From an uncultured Oscillospiraceae bacterium (GTDB lineage Bacteria; Bacillota; Clostridia; Oscillospirales; Oscillospiraceae), in assembly GCA_934655875.1 (NCBI GenBank), contig CAKUHB010000016.1, positions 1 to 53,717 on the forward strand: a stretch of DNA of 53,717 nt, read 5' to 3'. Each line of letters opens with the position of its first letter. Position 1 is the stretch's first letter. The translations under genes were made by a program, and so were the position numbers. Of this stretch, positions 1 to 8,468 are shown piece after piece. The notes under the pieces are model-generated. The model ran no database searches and was not told where the DNA came from. It was given only the letters and a program-made list of their open reading frames with translations.

Positions 1-560
1 TTTTTCATGTTGCGCATGACGGTAAAGAGCTTTTCCGTCTCCTGCGGGGTCAGAACGGCGGTCGGCTCGTCGAGGATCAGGATATCGGCGCCGCGGTAGA
101 GCACCTTGACGATCTCGACGGTCTGCTTCTGCGAGACGGACATCTCGTAGATCTTCTGGTTGGGGTCGATGTCGAAGCCATAGCGGTCGGCGATCTCGCG
201 GACAGCCTTGTTGACGGCGGCCTTATCCATCTTGCCCTTGTCGCCCGGCAGACCAAGAATGATGTTCTCAGCGGCCGTAAACACGTCGACGAGCTTGAAG
301 TGCTGGTGGATCATGCCGATGTGCAGATCAAACGCGTCCTTCGGCGAGCGGATCTCCACTTCCTTACCGTCTACAAAAATCTGCCCTTCGTCCGGATAGT
401 AGATACCGGACAGCATGTTCATAAGAGTGGTCTTGCCGCTGCCATTTTCGCCGAGCAGGGAAAGAATCTCGCCCTTATGCAGCTCCAGACAGATCGATTT
501 GTTTGCTACGACCTGGCCAAAGCGCTTGGTTATGTTTCTCAGTTCGATTGCGTTTTCCAA
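1..560 (-). CDS. ABC transporter ATPase, BMP/nucleoside-uptake type (3' end outside window)
   Basis: ATP-hydrolysing subunit of a sugar/nucleoside-type importer (YufO/NupO-like), cytoplasmic and expected to pair with two permeases. The visible ~186 residues contain Walker A (GENGSGKTT), a Q-loop region (MIHQHFKL), a degenerate ABC signature (SVSQKQ) and Walker B (ILILDEPTA), with the order and spacing of the first ABC cassette of this family. The reading frame is still open at position 1, so the second cassette lies outside. I chose the TTG at 558-560 as start: AAAGGA lies 8 nt upstream and the product begins M-ENAIELRNITKRFG, whereas the in-frame ATG at 567-569 abuts the SD. No substrate-binding lipoprotein gene is visible upstream, so it would be encoded elsewhere or downstream. 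Family assignment is firm; substrate is inferred. Confidence 0.85.
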   Translation of the reverse strand, partial: MENAIELRNITKRFGQVVANKSICLELHKGEILSLLGENGSGKTTLMNMLSGIYYPDEGQIFVDGKEVEIRSPKDAFDLHIGMIHQHFKLVDVFTAAENIILGLPGDKGKMDKAAVNKAVREIADRYGFDIDPNQKIYEMSVSQKQTVEIVKVLYRGADILILDEPTAVLTPQETEKLFTVMRNMK

Positions 561-602
561 GCATGTCATCCTTTCTGTCGGGGGGATTTTCCGCCCTTTG
601 GC

Positions 603-690
603 AAAAACGCTGCGGCGGGCAGCGTTTCTGGAGAACTACGCGGAAAGCCTGCTCTCAGCAACTTGGAACGGAATTGAAAAGAGCAGGGAA
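603..690 (-). promoter_or_regulatory. Structured 5' leader with terminator-like hairpin (possible attenuator)
   Basis: Between the promoter at 721-749 and the ABC ATPase start lies a leader of about 150 nt. On the minus strand it has an 8-bp stem CCTGCTCT/AGAGCAGG (680-687 with 648-655) followed by a 9-bp stem AAACGCTGC/GCAGCGTTT (605-627) that runs into a T-tract, the shape of an intrinsic terminator placed before the coding region. I cannot match it to a known riboswitch class: no purine-aptamer loop sequences and no T-box motif were found. Confidence 0.4.
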
Positions 691-720
691 TCTCAGTTAA
701 AAACTATAAGCGATGCTAAC

Positions 721-749
721 ATTCTATCATTTTGTGAAGGAATTGTAAA
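721..749 (-). promoter_or_regulatory. Sigma-A-type promoter for the ABC transporter
   Basis: Minus strand TTTACA (744-749), 17-bp spacer, TAGAAT (721-726). It lies in an A+T-rich intergenic stretch about 160 bp before the ABC ATPase start. A pair of inverted ATGCTAAC/GTTAGCAT motifs (about 714-720 and 802-809) brackets it. Confidence 0.65.
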
Positions 750-849
750 TACGCATTCAGCAAAAAATACAAAAAAATATTGAGGGCCTAACAAAAAATT
801 AGTTAGCATGCAAAACTTTTCTGCAATGAAGCGCGCACCCTCCGGACGG

Positions 850-885
850 GCAAAAAAATACGCGCCGCAGAGCCTGCGGCGCGTG
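850..885 (-). terminator. Intrinsic terminator after khpA
   Basis: An 11-bp stem ACGCGCCGCAG/CTGCGGCGCGT (860-870 with 874-884) followed on the minus strand by a run of seven T. It closes the ylxM-ffh-rpsP-khpA operon. Confidence 0.85.
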
Positions 886-893
886 GGTTTTGT

Positions 894-1121
894 TCAGTCG
901 ACGATCTCAACGCTGACCTTCTGGCCGGTGCGCTGGGCAACGGACTTGATGATCGTGCGGATCTCCTTGGCGATGCGGCCCTGACGGCCGATGAGCTTGC
1001 CCATATCCTCGGGCGCGACGCGCAGCTCGAGGACGGTCGTTTCGCCCTCGACCTCAGTGACCGTAACGCTGTCAGGATTGTCGACCAGACTCTTTGCCAT
1101 ATACAGCAAAAGATCCTTCAT
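894..1121 (-). CDS. khpA: KhpA, KH-domain RNA-binding protein (YlqC)
   Basis: Small (75 aa) single KH-domain RNA-binding protein. The KH GxxG loop is visible as IGRQGR within GKLIGRQGRIAKEIRTII, and the length is normal for the family. KhpA usually works with KhpB as an RNA chaperone affecting cell size and division in Gram-positive bacteria. It starts 15 nt after the rpsP stop with an AGGGGT SD, in the classical ffh-rpsP-khpA order, so it is co-transcribed with the signal-recognition and ribosome genes. It is the last gene before a strong terminator. Confidence 0.93.
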   Translation of the reverse strand: MKDLLLYMAKSLVDNPDSVTVTEVEGETTVLELRVAPEDMGKLIGRQGRIAKEIRTIIKSVAQRTGQKVSVEIVD

Positions 1122-1136
1122 GTCGATACCCCTAAA

Positions 1137-1376
1137 TTACAGGACGTTTGCCTTCTTGAGAAGACCGCGGACGGTATCGCTGGGCTGTGCGCCGTTCTTG
1201 ATCCACTGCTTTGCCTTGTCGGCGTCGATGGTGATGGCGTTGGCTTCGTTCTTCGGGTCGTAGGTGCCGATCTCTTCGATGCAGCGGCCGTCGCGCGGGA
1301 AGCGGGAGTCAGCGACTACGATGCGGTAAAACGGCTCCTTCTTGGCGCCCATTCTTCTCAGTCTGATCTTAACCAT
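1137..1376 (-). CDS. rpsP: 30S ribosomal protein S16
   Basis: 79 aa, beginning MVKIRLRRMGAKKEPFYRIV, the typical S16 start, with the conserved GRCIEEIGTYDP segment. The start at 1376 is chosen because GGAGG lies 8-9 nt upstream; an upstream in-frame extension would lie inside the SD. It sits between ffh and khpA, the normal Firmicute order. Confidence 0.97.
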   Translation of the reverse strand: MVKIRLRRMGAKKEPFYRIVVADSRFPRDGRCIEEIGTYDPKNEANAITIDADKAKQWIKNGAQPSDTVRGLLKKANVL

Positions 1377-1451
1377 GGTTGTTCCTCCAAAAATCAATCA
1401 ATTTTTTCTTATTTCGTAAAGCCAAATCTATTAACGGCTGAAACGATATGC

Positions 1452-2816
1452 TTACAGGCCGGGGAAGCCGCCAAGGCCACCCATGCCGCCCATCTTGCTC
1501 ATGCGCTTCATCTTGCGCGAAGCGCCGGGGCCGGAGAACTGCTTCATCATCTGATTCATCATCTCAAACTGCTTGAGCAGACGGTTGATATCCTCGACCT
1601 TGACGCCGGAGCCGAGCGCGATGCGGCGCTTGCGGCTGGAGTTGAGGACGGATGGATTTTCACGCTCATACGGCGTCATCGACTGGATGATGGCTTCGGT
1701 GCGCACCATGGCCTTTTCGTCGATCTGCGCGCCCTTGAGCGCGCCCGCGTTCATGCCGGGCATCATGCCGGCGATCTCGTCGAGCGAGCCCATGCCCTTG
1801 AGCTGGGTGAGCTGGTCGTAGAAATCCGAGAGCGTAAATTTGTTGGAGCGGAGCTTCTGCTCCAGCTCGGCGGCCTTCTTCGCGTCGAACGCGGCTTCGG
1901 CCTTTTCGATGAGCGTGAGCATATCGCCCATGCCGAGAATGCGGGAAGCCATGCGGCCGGGATGGAACGGCTCGATCTGGTCGAGCTTTTCGCCGGTGCC
2001 GATGAACTTGATGGGCTTGCCGGTCACAGCCTTGATGGACAGCGCCGCGCCGCCCCTTGCGTCACCGTCGAGCTTGGAGAGCATGACGCCGGTGATATCG
2101 AGGTACTCATCGAACGTCTTCGCGGCGCTGACGGCGTCCTGACCGGTCATGGCGTCGACCACGAGCAGGATCTCGTCGGGCTTGACGGCTTCCTTGATGG
2201 CCTTCAGCTCGTCCATGAGCGCTTCGTCGACGTGCAGGCGGCCCGCCGTATCGAGGAAGACCATGTCGTTGCCGTGCCGGACGGCGTGGGCAACGGCGGC
2301 CTTGGCAATATCGACCGGGTTCGTCTGGCCCATCTCAAAGACGGGAATGTCCAGCTGCGCGCCCACGACCTGCAGCTGCTTGATGGCAGCCGGACGGTAG
2401 ATGTCGCAGGCGGCGAGCAGCGGGTTTTTGTTCTGCTTTTTGAAAAGTCCGGCGAGCTTTGCGCCGTTGGTGGTCTTGCCTGCGCCCTGCAAGCCGACCA
2501 GCATGACGACCGTGGGCGGCTGGGAAGCAAGCTTCAGCTTCTGGTTTTCGCTGCCCATCAGATTGGTCAGCTCTTCGTTGACGATCTTGACGATCATCTG
2601 CGCGGGCGTCAGACTTTCCAGCACATCTGTGCCGACGCAGCGTTCGGTGGTCTTCTTGATGAAATCCTTGACGACCTTGTAGTTGACGTCGGCCTCCAGC
2701 AGCGCCAGACGGATCTCGCGCATGGACTCCTTGACGTCGGACTCGGACAGGCGGCCCTTGCCGCGCAGCTTTTTGAATGCGTTCGAGAGCTTTTCGGTTA
2801 AGCCTTCAAATGCCAT
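1452..2816 (-). CDS. ffh: Signal recognition particle protein Ffh (SRP54)
   Basis: GTPase of the bacterial SRP; it binds signal sequences of nascent membrane proteins together with the 4.5S/6S RNA and docks with FtsY. 454 aa, normal length. N domain, then the G domain with GLQGAGKTT (about residue 107), DTAGRLHVDE and the TKLDGDARGG-type segment (here SKLDGDARGG), then a methionine-rich M domain ending in a Met/Gly tail (MMNQMMKQF, MGGMGGLGG). It starts 3 nt after the ylxM stop, so the two are translationally linked. Confidence 0.98.
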   Translation of the reverse strand: MAFEGLTEKLSNAFKKLRGKGRLSESDVKESMREIRLALLEADVNYKVVKDFIKKTTERCVGTDVLESLTPAQMIVKIVNEELTNLMGSENQKLKLASQPPTVVMLVGLQGAGKTTNGAKLAGLFKKQNKNPLLAACDIYRPAAIKQLQVVGAQLDIPVFEMGQTNPVDIAKAAVAHAVRHGNDMVFLDTAGRLHVDEALMDELKAIKEAVKPDEILLVVDAMTGQDAVSAAKTFDEYLDITGVMLSKLDGDARGGAALSIKAVTGKPIKFIGTGEKLDQIEPFHPGRMASRILGMGDMLTLIEKAEAAFDAKKAAELEQKLRSNKFTLSDFYDQLTQLKGMGSLDEIAGMMPGMNAGALKGAQIDEKAMVRTEAIIQSMTPYERENPSVLNSSRKRRIALGSGVKVEDINRLLKQFEMMNQMMKQFSGPGASRKMKRMSKMGGMGGLGGFPGL

Positions 2817-2819
2817 GTG

Positions 2820-3164
2820 TTACTCCTTTAGTTCCTGTACGGCGCGCAGAATCGTCTCTGCCGCCGGTCTGGCTTCGCCGATCGCGGTCAGCGCCTGCGC
2901 GCTGCGCGTGATCGTGCTGAGTGCGGCGTTCAGCCTGCGGTCGCACGCGATGCAGCCGAGTGTCTGCTCGTAGCTCTCCAGCAGCTGCTCGGCGCGGGCG
3001 AGCGTATCGTGGACGCCCTGCCGGCTGATCCCGGCGGTCTGCGCGATCTCGCTGAGCGAATAATCCTGATTGTAGTACAGATCAAACAGCTGCCGCTGTT
3101 TTTCGGTGAGAAGCTCGCCGTAGTAATCATACAGCAGCGTCATGGTGAGTGCGTCTGCGCGCAT
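2820..3164 (-). CDS. ylxM: YlxM/p13-like DNA-binding protein
   Basis: 114 aa sigma-70-region-4-like helix-turn-helix protein, found upstream of ffh in Firmicutes and thought to act with SRP. The HTH is visible as YSLSEIAQTAGISRQGVHDT. The start at 3164 has GAGGAGG 7 nt upstream; the longer frame beginning MYNTPV would start inside the promoter. It is the first gene of the operon driven by the promoter at 3195-3223. Confidence 0.9.
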   Translation of the reverse strand: MRADALTMTLLYDYYGELLTEKQRQLFDLYYNQDYSLSEIAQTAGISRQGVHDTLARAEQLLESYEQTLGCIACDRRLNAALSTITRSAQALTAIGEARPAAETILRAVQELKE

Positions 3165-3194
3165 GACAATCCTCCTCACGAAGCGTACCGGTGT

Positions 3195-3223
3195 ATTGTA
3201 CACGAAAACGTGTATTCTGTCAA
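3195..3223 (-). promoter_or_regulatory. Strong promoter of the ylxM-ffh-rpsP-khpA operon with internal dyad
   Basis: Minus strand TTGACA (3218-3223), 17 bp, TACAAT (3195-3200). A perfect 6-bp inverted repeat TACACG-AAAA-CGTGTA (3199-3214) overlaps the -10 and spacer, a position suited to a repressor. Confidence 0.8.
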
Positions 3224-3274
3224 GTATTTTTCCTTGACAGCGTGCAGCGGATTTCTCCTTTACTTTTCTCTGAA

Positions 3275-3290
3275 ATTATGTTAACATAAT
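3275..3290. promoter_or_regulatory. Perfect 16-bp palindrome upstream of the SLH glycosidase gene
   Basis: ATTATGTTAACATAAT reads identically on both strands. It lies 42 bp before the ATG at 3332, where a promoter (TTTACT 17 bp before TAACAT) could overlap it. Likely operator; the regulator is unknown. Confidence 0.4.
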
Positions 3291-3331
3291 GCTCAATCCC
3301 CCATCTTTCTGAACGTGAAAGGAGTATCCCT

Positions 3332-5626
3332 ATGAAAAACTGGCTGAAACGGACGGCGGCTGCGGCGCTGACGCTGGCGCTTCTGACCGCGCCGGTGCTG
3401 GCGGTGGCGGAGCCGATCGGAAAAAACGAGATGAACCTGTCGGACGGCACCGTCTATACATACAGCACGCAGAACCTTGTTTCCGATTCCGGCAAGGCGA
3501 CGAACCTGCATGAAAACATCATTACATACACAAAGGAATCCATGGTGCGCCCCGTCGTCGCCTTCGGCACGACGCTCTACGGCACCAGCGCCATGAACAA
3601 GACCATCAAAACGCTCGAGGAGCAGGGCTACAGCATGGTGGCCGGCATCAACGGCTCGTTCTTTGACCGCTCAACCGGCATTCCCTACGGTATCGTCGTG
3701 ACAAACAGCATCCTCCGCTCCGGCGGCTCGGCCAATGCGGTGGGCTTCCTTGCGGACGGCTCGGCGATCATCGGCGACCCGCAGGTGGTGGTGTCGCTCG
3801 ACTATGGCGGCGATACGCCGCTGCTGCTCAACTATAATAAGGCCATGACCACGCAGAACGGCGTTCTGCTCTATTCCCGGGATTACGATACCCGCACAAA
3901 AAATACGATCGAGGGCTATCATGTGGTTGTCCGTCCGGTCGGCAGCCGCACGCCGGAGCTCCGGCTGGGGCAGCCGGTGACGGTCGAGGTCATCGGCATG
4001 GTGGAGGATACGAAGTCCTGCGCCATCCCGGATGACGGCTTTCTGCTCGCGATCGCAAACGACACGATCTATAAAAACGCGCTGACCTCGCTCAAGAGCA
4101 TGGTCATGGGCGAGAAGCTGACCATCCAGGTCGACTGCGCGTCCGGCTGGCAGAACGTGACCTCCGCCTGCGGCGGCGGCGACATGCTGGTCGAGGACGG
4201 ACAGCTCTGCGGCGACTTTACGCTCGATTCCGCGAAGAAGATGGCAGCCCGCACGGCGATCGGCGTCCGGCGCGACGGCTCGCTCGTCCTGTATACCTGC
4301 GATGAAGCCGGTAATTCCGAGGGCATGACGCTTGCGGATCTGGCCGAGCGGATGCAGGCGCTTGGCTGCCAGACAGCTCTGAATCTGGATGGCGGCGGCT
4401 CGACGGCGGCCGGCGTGACCTATCCGGGCTACGCGTCCGGCGCGACGGCCAACGTCCCGTCCGACGGCAAGCTGCGCGAATGCGCAAACTTCATTTTCCT
4501 CGTCCGGCAGAAGCAGGACGCGGGCGAAGCCACGCGGCTGTATCTCTATCCCACCAGCGGCTACGCGCTGCCCGGCGCAAAGCTGAGCTTCACAGTCAAG
4601 GCGGCCGACAGCAGCTATATGGCGGCGGCAGTCCCGACGGATGTGACCTTCGGCGGCACGAACGTGTCGCAGGTCTCGGGCGGCACGGTGACGGTCGATG
4701 CGAACGCGGCAGGAGACTTTGCCACGGTGACGGCATCGGCCAGCGGACTGCGCGCGGAAGCCAGCTTCCAGATCCTGAACGAGGTGACCTCCATCTCGGT
4801 CAAGCAGGAGGGCAAGAGCACCGCGCTCACGCAGCTCCATGTGGGCGGCGGCAGCACGACGCAGCTGACGGCGACAGCCTGGTATTACGGCAATAAGGTC
4901 TATTCCGAGGACACGAGCTTCCAGTGGTCGGTCACCGGCGAGATCGGCACGATCGATCAGGAGGGCACGTTCACCGCGGCCACGACCGGCAAGGACGTGA
5001 CCGGAAGCATCGTTGTGACCTACGGCGAGAAGCAGAAATCCATCCCGGTGACAGTCGGCTCGGCACAGCCGTTTGCCGACACGAAGGGCCATTGGGCGGA
5101 GAGCTACATCACGAGCCTTTACTATGACGGCACGCTGCAGGGCTCGACGAAAAACGGCAAGCTCTACTATAGACCCGACGCCAGCATGACCCGGCAGGAG
5201 TTCATCGTTGCCATGATGCGCTATCTCGGAACCGACCTGAGCGCGTTCTCGGCGGTGCAGCTGCCGTTCGACGACAGCGCGCAGATCGCTTCGTGGGCAA
5301 AGAGCGCCATGCAGGCGGCTTATTATCTCGGCTATCTGACCGGCTCGAAGACGAACGGCAAGCTGCTGGCAAAGCCCGGCTCGACGATCTCCCGGCAGGA
5401 AGCCATGACGATCCTCTCCAGAACGAAGGACTTCGCCGACGCGGACGTGAGCGTCCTCTCCTCGTTCTCCGACAGCGCCAAGATCGCCGACTGGGCGAAG
5501 ACCGCGCTCGCGCAGATGACGCAGCAGAAGATCATCAGCGGCTCCAAGGGCAAGCTGAATCCCACCGGCAAGGTGACCCGCGCCGAGGTGGCAAAGATGC
5601 TGTATATGCTGTCCACGCTGGCATAA
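3332..5626 (+). CDS. Secreted phosphodiester glycosidase with Ig-like and S-layer homology domains
   Basis: 764 aa exported cell-wall protein. Signal peptide at residues 1-27 (basic start, hydrophobic core, cleavage near AVAEP). A phosphodiester glycosidase (NAGPA/uncovering-enzyme-like) domain covers about 95-390, with the family segments GINGSFFDRSTG near 108 and LNLDGGGSTA near 350; relatives remove sugars from phosphodiester-linked glycans. Two bacterial Ig-like beta domains follow (about 400-575). Three SLH repeats (about 580-760, beginning PFADTKGHWAE, PFDDSAQIASWA and SFSDSAKIADWA) would anchor it to pyruvylated wall polymer. SD AAAGGAG is 9 nt upstream. It is monocistronic, with a hairpin after the stop. 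The exact substrate (wall teichoic acid-like or host glycan) is unknown. Confidence 0.88.
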   Translation: MKNWLKRTAAAALTLALLTAPVLAVAEPIGKNEMNLSDGTVYTYSTQNLVSDSGKATNLHENIITYTKESMVRPVVAFGTTLYGTSAMNKTIKTLEEQGYSMVAGINGSFFDRSTGIPYGIVVTNSILRSGGSANAVGFLADGSAIIGDPQVVVSLDYGGDTPLLLNYNKAMTTQNGVLLYSRDYDTRTKNTIEGYHVVVRPVGSRTPELRLGQPVTVEVIGMVEDTKSCAIPDDGFLLAIANDTIYKNALTSLKSMVMGEKLTIQVDCASGWQNVTSACGGGDMLVEDGQLCGDFTLDSAKKMAARTAIGVRRDGSLVLYTCDEAGNSEGMTLADLAERMQALGCQTALNLDGGGSTAAGVTYPGYASGATANVPSDGKLRECANFIFLVRQKQDAGEATRLYLYPTSGYALPGAKLSFTVKAADSSYMAAAVPTDVTFGGTNVSQVSGGTVTVDANAAGDFATVTASASGLRAEASFQILNEVTSISVKQEGKSTALTQLHVGGGSTTQLTATAWYYGNKVYSEDTSFQWSVTGEIGTIDQEGTFTAATTGKDVTGSIVVTYGEKQKSIPVTVGSAQPFADTKGHWAESYITSLYYDGTLQGSTKNGKLYYRPDASMTRQEFIVAMMRYLGTDLSAFSAVQLPFDDSAQIASWAKSAMQAAYYLGYLTGSKTNGKLLAKPGSTISRQEAMTILSRTKDFADADVSVLSSFSDSAKIADWAKTALAQMTQQKIISGSKGKLNPTGKVTRAEVAKMLYMLSTLA

Positions 5627-5636
5627 AGAAAAACTG

Positions 5637-5664
5637 AGACCCGCTGCAAATGCAGCGGGTCTTT
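5637..5664 (+). terminator. Terminator-like hairpin after the SLH protein
   Basis: Stem GACCCGCTGC/GCAGCGGGTC with a short loop and a weak T-tract (TCTTTG), just after the stop at 5626. Confidence 0.6.
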
Positions 5665-5717
5665 GTACGTTAGAGAAGTCCGATTTCGTGATGCAGTGCG
5701 AAATATGCACTGCCCGT

Positions 5718-5823
5718 GTAGGGGATGATGCCCACATCGACCCGGCAGAACCGACCGATTTTACGGAAATCTGCGGCAAATTCGCAACCGTTGCAGCGGG
5801 ACGATGTGGGCATCGTCCCCTAC
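5718..5823. repeat. Dispersed palindromic repeat, family A (copy 1, 106 bp)
   Basis: The ends are near-perfect 22-bp inverted repeats (GTAGGGGATGATGCCCACAT... against its complement at 5802-5823). Related copies lie at 8356-8435, 16892-17084, 28627-28732 and 45273-45320. No coding capacity is credible; it looks like a MITE or REP-type element. Nothing else is seen in the 5670-5925 gap. Confidence 0.8.
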
Positions 5824-5927
5824 AGATAAAACAGCAGATTTTCAGCAAAACACGGACAATGGTGTTTCGTGACAGTTGTTCAGGCCCGTCGCAGATGCTT
5901 TCTGCGGCGGGCCTTCGTTTGTGGTTG

Positions 5928-6404
5928 TCAGCGCTGCTGCGGGAACTTCTCAAGGCAGTACAGCTGCTCCTCGTCGAGCTGGTCGCCGCCGGGGGCGAAG
6001 GTGTAGCCGAGCTCGCGGTAAAATTGCAGGGCGTTGATGGACGCCGGGATCACGACGCGGCTGGCTTGCAGGAACCAGGGATCCTGCTCGATGGCAGCGA
6101 TGAGCGCGCGGCCGACGCCGCGCTTCTGCTTCTCCGGCAGCACGAACACGGAATACAGGCAGCCCTCCGCCGGATTTTTGTGATACGGCCCGATCGCGGC
6201 GCAGCCGATGACGGCGTCGTCCTCACAGGCGACGTAAAAGTGCATCTGCTCGCCGCGGCGCAGAAAATAGTCCCGCGTCTGCTTGGCGACCATCTCCTCG
6301 ACAAACGCCTGATCGTAGACTGCGCCCGAGGTGATGCGCGTGGCAAGCTCGGATACGCGGACGACTGCGTCGGCGTCCGTGGGCTTAAATCTCCGGATGA
6401 TCAT
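5928..6404 (-). CDS. GNAT-family N-acetyltransferase
   Basis: 158 aa, a single GNAT fold: acetyl-CoA-binding motif A visible as VFVLPEKQKRGVGRALI (R/Q-x-x-G-x-G/A form), then a C-terminal FYRELGY segment. It would transfer an acetyl group to an amine of a small molecule or protein; the substrate cannot be told. Its ATG overlaps the recQ stop by 4 nt (ATGA), with GGGAGGAG 6 nt upstream, so it is translationally coupled to recQ. Confidence 0.88.
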   Translation of the reverse strand: MIIRRFKPTDADAVVRVSELATRITSGAVYDQAFVEEMVAKQTRDYFLRRGEQMHFYVACEDDAVIGCAAIGPYHKNPAEGCLYSVFVLPEKQKRGVGRALIAAIEQDPWFLQASRVVIPASINALQFYRELGYTFAPGGDQLDEEQLYCLEKFPQQR

Positions 6405-8236
6405 TCTGTGCTCCTCCCGTTTTCTTCAAATTGCTGTATTGCGTGCAGAAATGCCTCGCCGTAGCGCCCGGCCTTGGCCTTGCCGACGCCGGAGACGGCC
6501 AGCAGCTCCTGCATGGTGTGCGGCCGTCTGGCCGCCAGATCGGCCAGCGTCGCGTTTGTAAAAATAATGTAGGCCGGCACGTCCTCGTCGCGTGCCAGCC
6601 GCAGGCGAAGCGCCTTGAGCGCGTCCAGCAGCGTTTCATCCGGCTCCGCGGCAGGGAGTTTCGCCTGTGTTTCATGCAGCGGCGACTGCTTGACCGGCAC
6701 CTCCACGGTCTGTCCGTGGAAGAGCACCTGCCCGGCTTGCGGCGTGGTGTCAATGCTGCCGTAGACGGGATCGGTCTGCACATAGCCCTCCGCTTCCAGC
6801 AGCTCCAGCAGCTCGCGGATGCGGGGAAGCGGCAGCGTTTTCATGAGTCCATAGGTCGGCAGCGTGTCCAGTCCCAGCTCGCGCACGCGGGCGGCGCGGC
6901 TGCCGCGCAGCGTCTGACAGACGAGCGACGCGCCCACGCAGTAGCCCAGCCGGTTACGCATCCGCACGATGCAGGACAGGATCATCTGCGCTTCACGCGT
7001 GAGATCCTGCGTCGTATACTCCGCCTGACAGTTGCCGCAGTTGCCGCAGCGCGCGTCATGCGCCTGGCCGAAATAGTCCAGAATGTAGCCCCGCAGGCAG
7101 TCCCTTGTCTTGCAGTAGCCGACCATGCCGTCCAGCCGCACCAGATCCTCCGCCTGCACGGCCTGCCGCTGCTCATCGGTCAGGGCTTCATTTTCCGAGG
7201 AATTTAAGATCAGAAATTTGGCTGTCGTCACATCGCCCGGTCCGTACAGCAGAATGCAGTCCGCGGCGGAGCCGTCGCGCCCGGCGCGTCCGGCTTCCTG
7301 ATAATACGCTTCGAGACTCTTCGGCATGTTGTAGTGGATGACGTAGGAGACATTCGACTTGTCGATGCCCATGCCGAACGCGTTCGTCGCGACCATGACA
7401 GTCGCGCGGTCACGGAGGAACGCTTCCTGATTGGCCTGCCGCTCCTCCGGCTCCAGCCCAGCGTGATAGCGCGTGGCCGCAAAGCCTGCGGCAAGCAGGA
7501 CGCTGCACAGCGTTTCCACGCTCTTGCGCGTGGCGCAGTAGACGATGCCGCTTTTCTCGCGGCGCGCGGAAAGAAGCTCCAGGAGCGCCGCGCGCTTGTC
7601 CTTCGGCCGCAGCACCTCAAAGCGGAGGTTCGGCCGGTCAAAGCCGGTGACTACGACCTCGGGGCTTTGCAGCTGCAAGATCCTGACGATATCCTCGCGC
7701 ACCTGCTGCGTGGCCGTCGCGGTGAACGCGGCCAGCGCCGGGCGGCGCGGGAGCTTTTGCAGAAACTCTGTGATTTTCAGATAACTCGGGCGGAAATCCT
7801 GTCCCCACTGCGAGATGCAGTGCGCTTCGTCGACAGCGACGAGGGAAATGTCCAGCTCCTGCGCCAGTGCGCAGAAGCCGTCCCCCAGCAGCCGCTCCGG
7901 CGCGACGTAGAGGATCTTGTACACGCCGTAGCGCGTGTCCTGATAGGCTGCGCGCAGCTCGTCCGGCGCCATGGCACTGTTGATGCACCCGGCGGGGATC
8001 CCGGCGCTGCGCAGTGCCATGACCTGATCCTTCATGAGCGAGATGAGCGGGGAGATGACCAGCGTGATCCCCGGCAGCAGCAGCGCCGGCAGCTCATAGC
8101 AAAGGCTCTTTCCGCCGCCCGTCGGCATAACGCCAAGCACGTCCCGCCCGGAAAGCGTTGCGTCGATCAGCGTCTGCTGCCCGTCGCGGAACGAAGAAAA
8201 ACCAAAATACTGCTGTAAGGCAGTCCGCTTATCCAC
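6401..8236 (-). CDS. recQ: ATP-dependent DNA helicase RecQ
   Basis: 3'-5' DNA helicase of recombinational repair, 611 aa. Superfamily 2 motifs: MPTGGGKS (Walker A, ~38-44), VDEAHCISQWG (DEAH, 135-139), TATATQQVR (motif III), and QEAGRAGRDG (motif VI). A RecQ C-terminal zinc segment shows the cysteine pattern CKTRDC...CGNCGNC, and the end (~530-600) fits an HRDC domain. The start is a GTG at 8236 preceded by GGGGGG 7 nt upstream; the nearby ATG is out of frame. It is the first gene of a two-gene operon with the GNAT gene. Confidence 0.95.
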   Translation of the reverse strand: MDKRTALQQYFGFSSFRDGQQTLIDATLSGRDVLGVMPTGGGKSLCYELPALLLPGITLVISPLISLMKDQVMALRSAGIPAGCINSAMAPDELRAAYQDTRYGVYKILYVAPERLLGDGFCALAQELDISLVAVDEAHCISQWGQDFRPSYLKITEFLQKLPRRPALAAFTATATQQVREDIVRILQLQSPEVVVTGFDRPNLRFEVLRPKDKRAALLELLSARREKSGIVYCATRKSVETLCSVLLAAGFAATRYHAGLEPEERQANQEAFLRDRATVMVATNAFGMGIDKSNVSYVIHYNMPKSLEAYYQEAGRAGRDGSAADCILLYGPGDVTTAKFLILNSSENEALTDEQRQAVQAEDLVRLDGMVGYCKTRDCLRGYILDYFGQAHDARCGNCGNCQAEYTTQDLTREAQMILSCIVRMRNRLGYCVGASLVCQTLRGSRAARVRELGLDTLPTYGLMKTLPLPRIRELLELLEAEGYVQTDPVYGSIDTTPQAGQVLFHGQTVEVPVKQSPLHETQAKLPAAEPDETLLDALKALRLRLARDEDVPAYIIFTNATLADLAARRPHTMQELLAVSGVGKAKAGRYGEAFLHAIQQFEENGRSTE

Positions 8237-8261
8237 GCATACACCCCCCTAATTCGACTCC

Positions 8262-8289
8262 ATTATACCATATCCGGTCATGTTTACAA
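8262..8289 (-). promoter_or_regulatory. Promoter of recQ
   Basis: Minus strand TTGTAA (8284-8289), 16-bp spacer, TATAAT (8262-8267), about 26 bp before the GTG start. Confidence 0.65.
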
Positions 8290-8355
8290 GAAAAGAAATG
8301 CGTCCTCCCATTCGGGAAGACGCTGAGAGCCTCAGAAAGCATGAATGTCCGTTTT

Positions 8356-8435
8356 ATGCTGAATGCTTTCTATCTTGTCTGTAGGGGACGATGTAGGCAT
8401 CGACCCCTACGAACAAACCAGAAGGAGTTCAGCAT
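8356..8435. repeat. Dispersed palindromic repeat, family A (short copy 2, 80 bp)
   Basis: Outer inverted ends ATGCTGAA (8356-8363) and TTCAGCAT (8428-8435) enclose a core GTAGGGGACGATG / CATCGACCCCTAC (8381-8410). The right arm (GAACAAACCAGAAGGAG) matches the arm of the copy at 16892-17084. Apart from this, the 8290-8465 gap shows no gene. Confidence 0.75.
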
Positions 8436-8468
8436 GGAACAGGCAGGGATAGTTTTTGCAGATTGCAG

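Noticed and set aside
640..720. TPP riboswitch before the ABC gene (GCTGAGA present)
   Set aside because: The motif is only part of the 648-687 stem; the second TPP arm sequences are absent.
3671..5953. 760-codon minus-strand frame
   Set aside because: Antisense to the SLH glycosidase and runs across an intergenic repeat.
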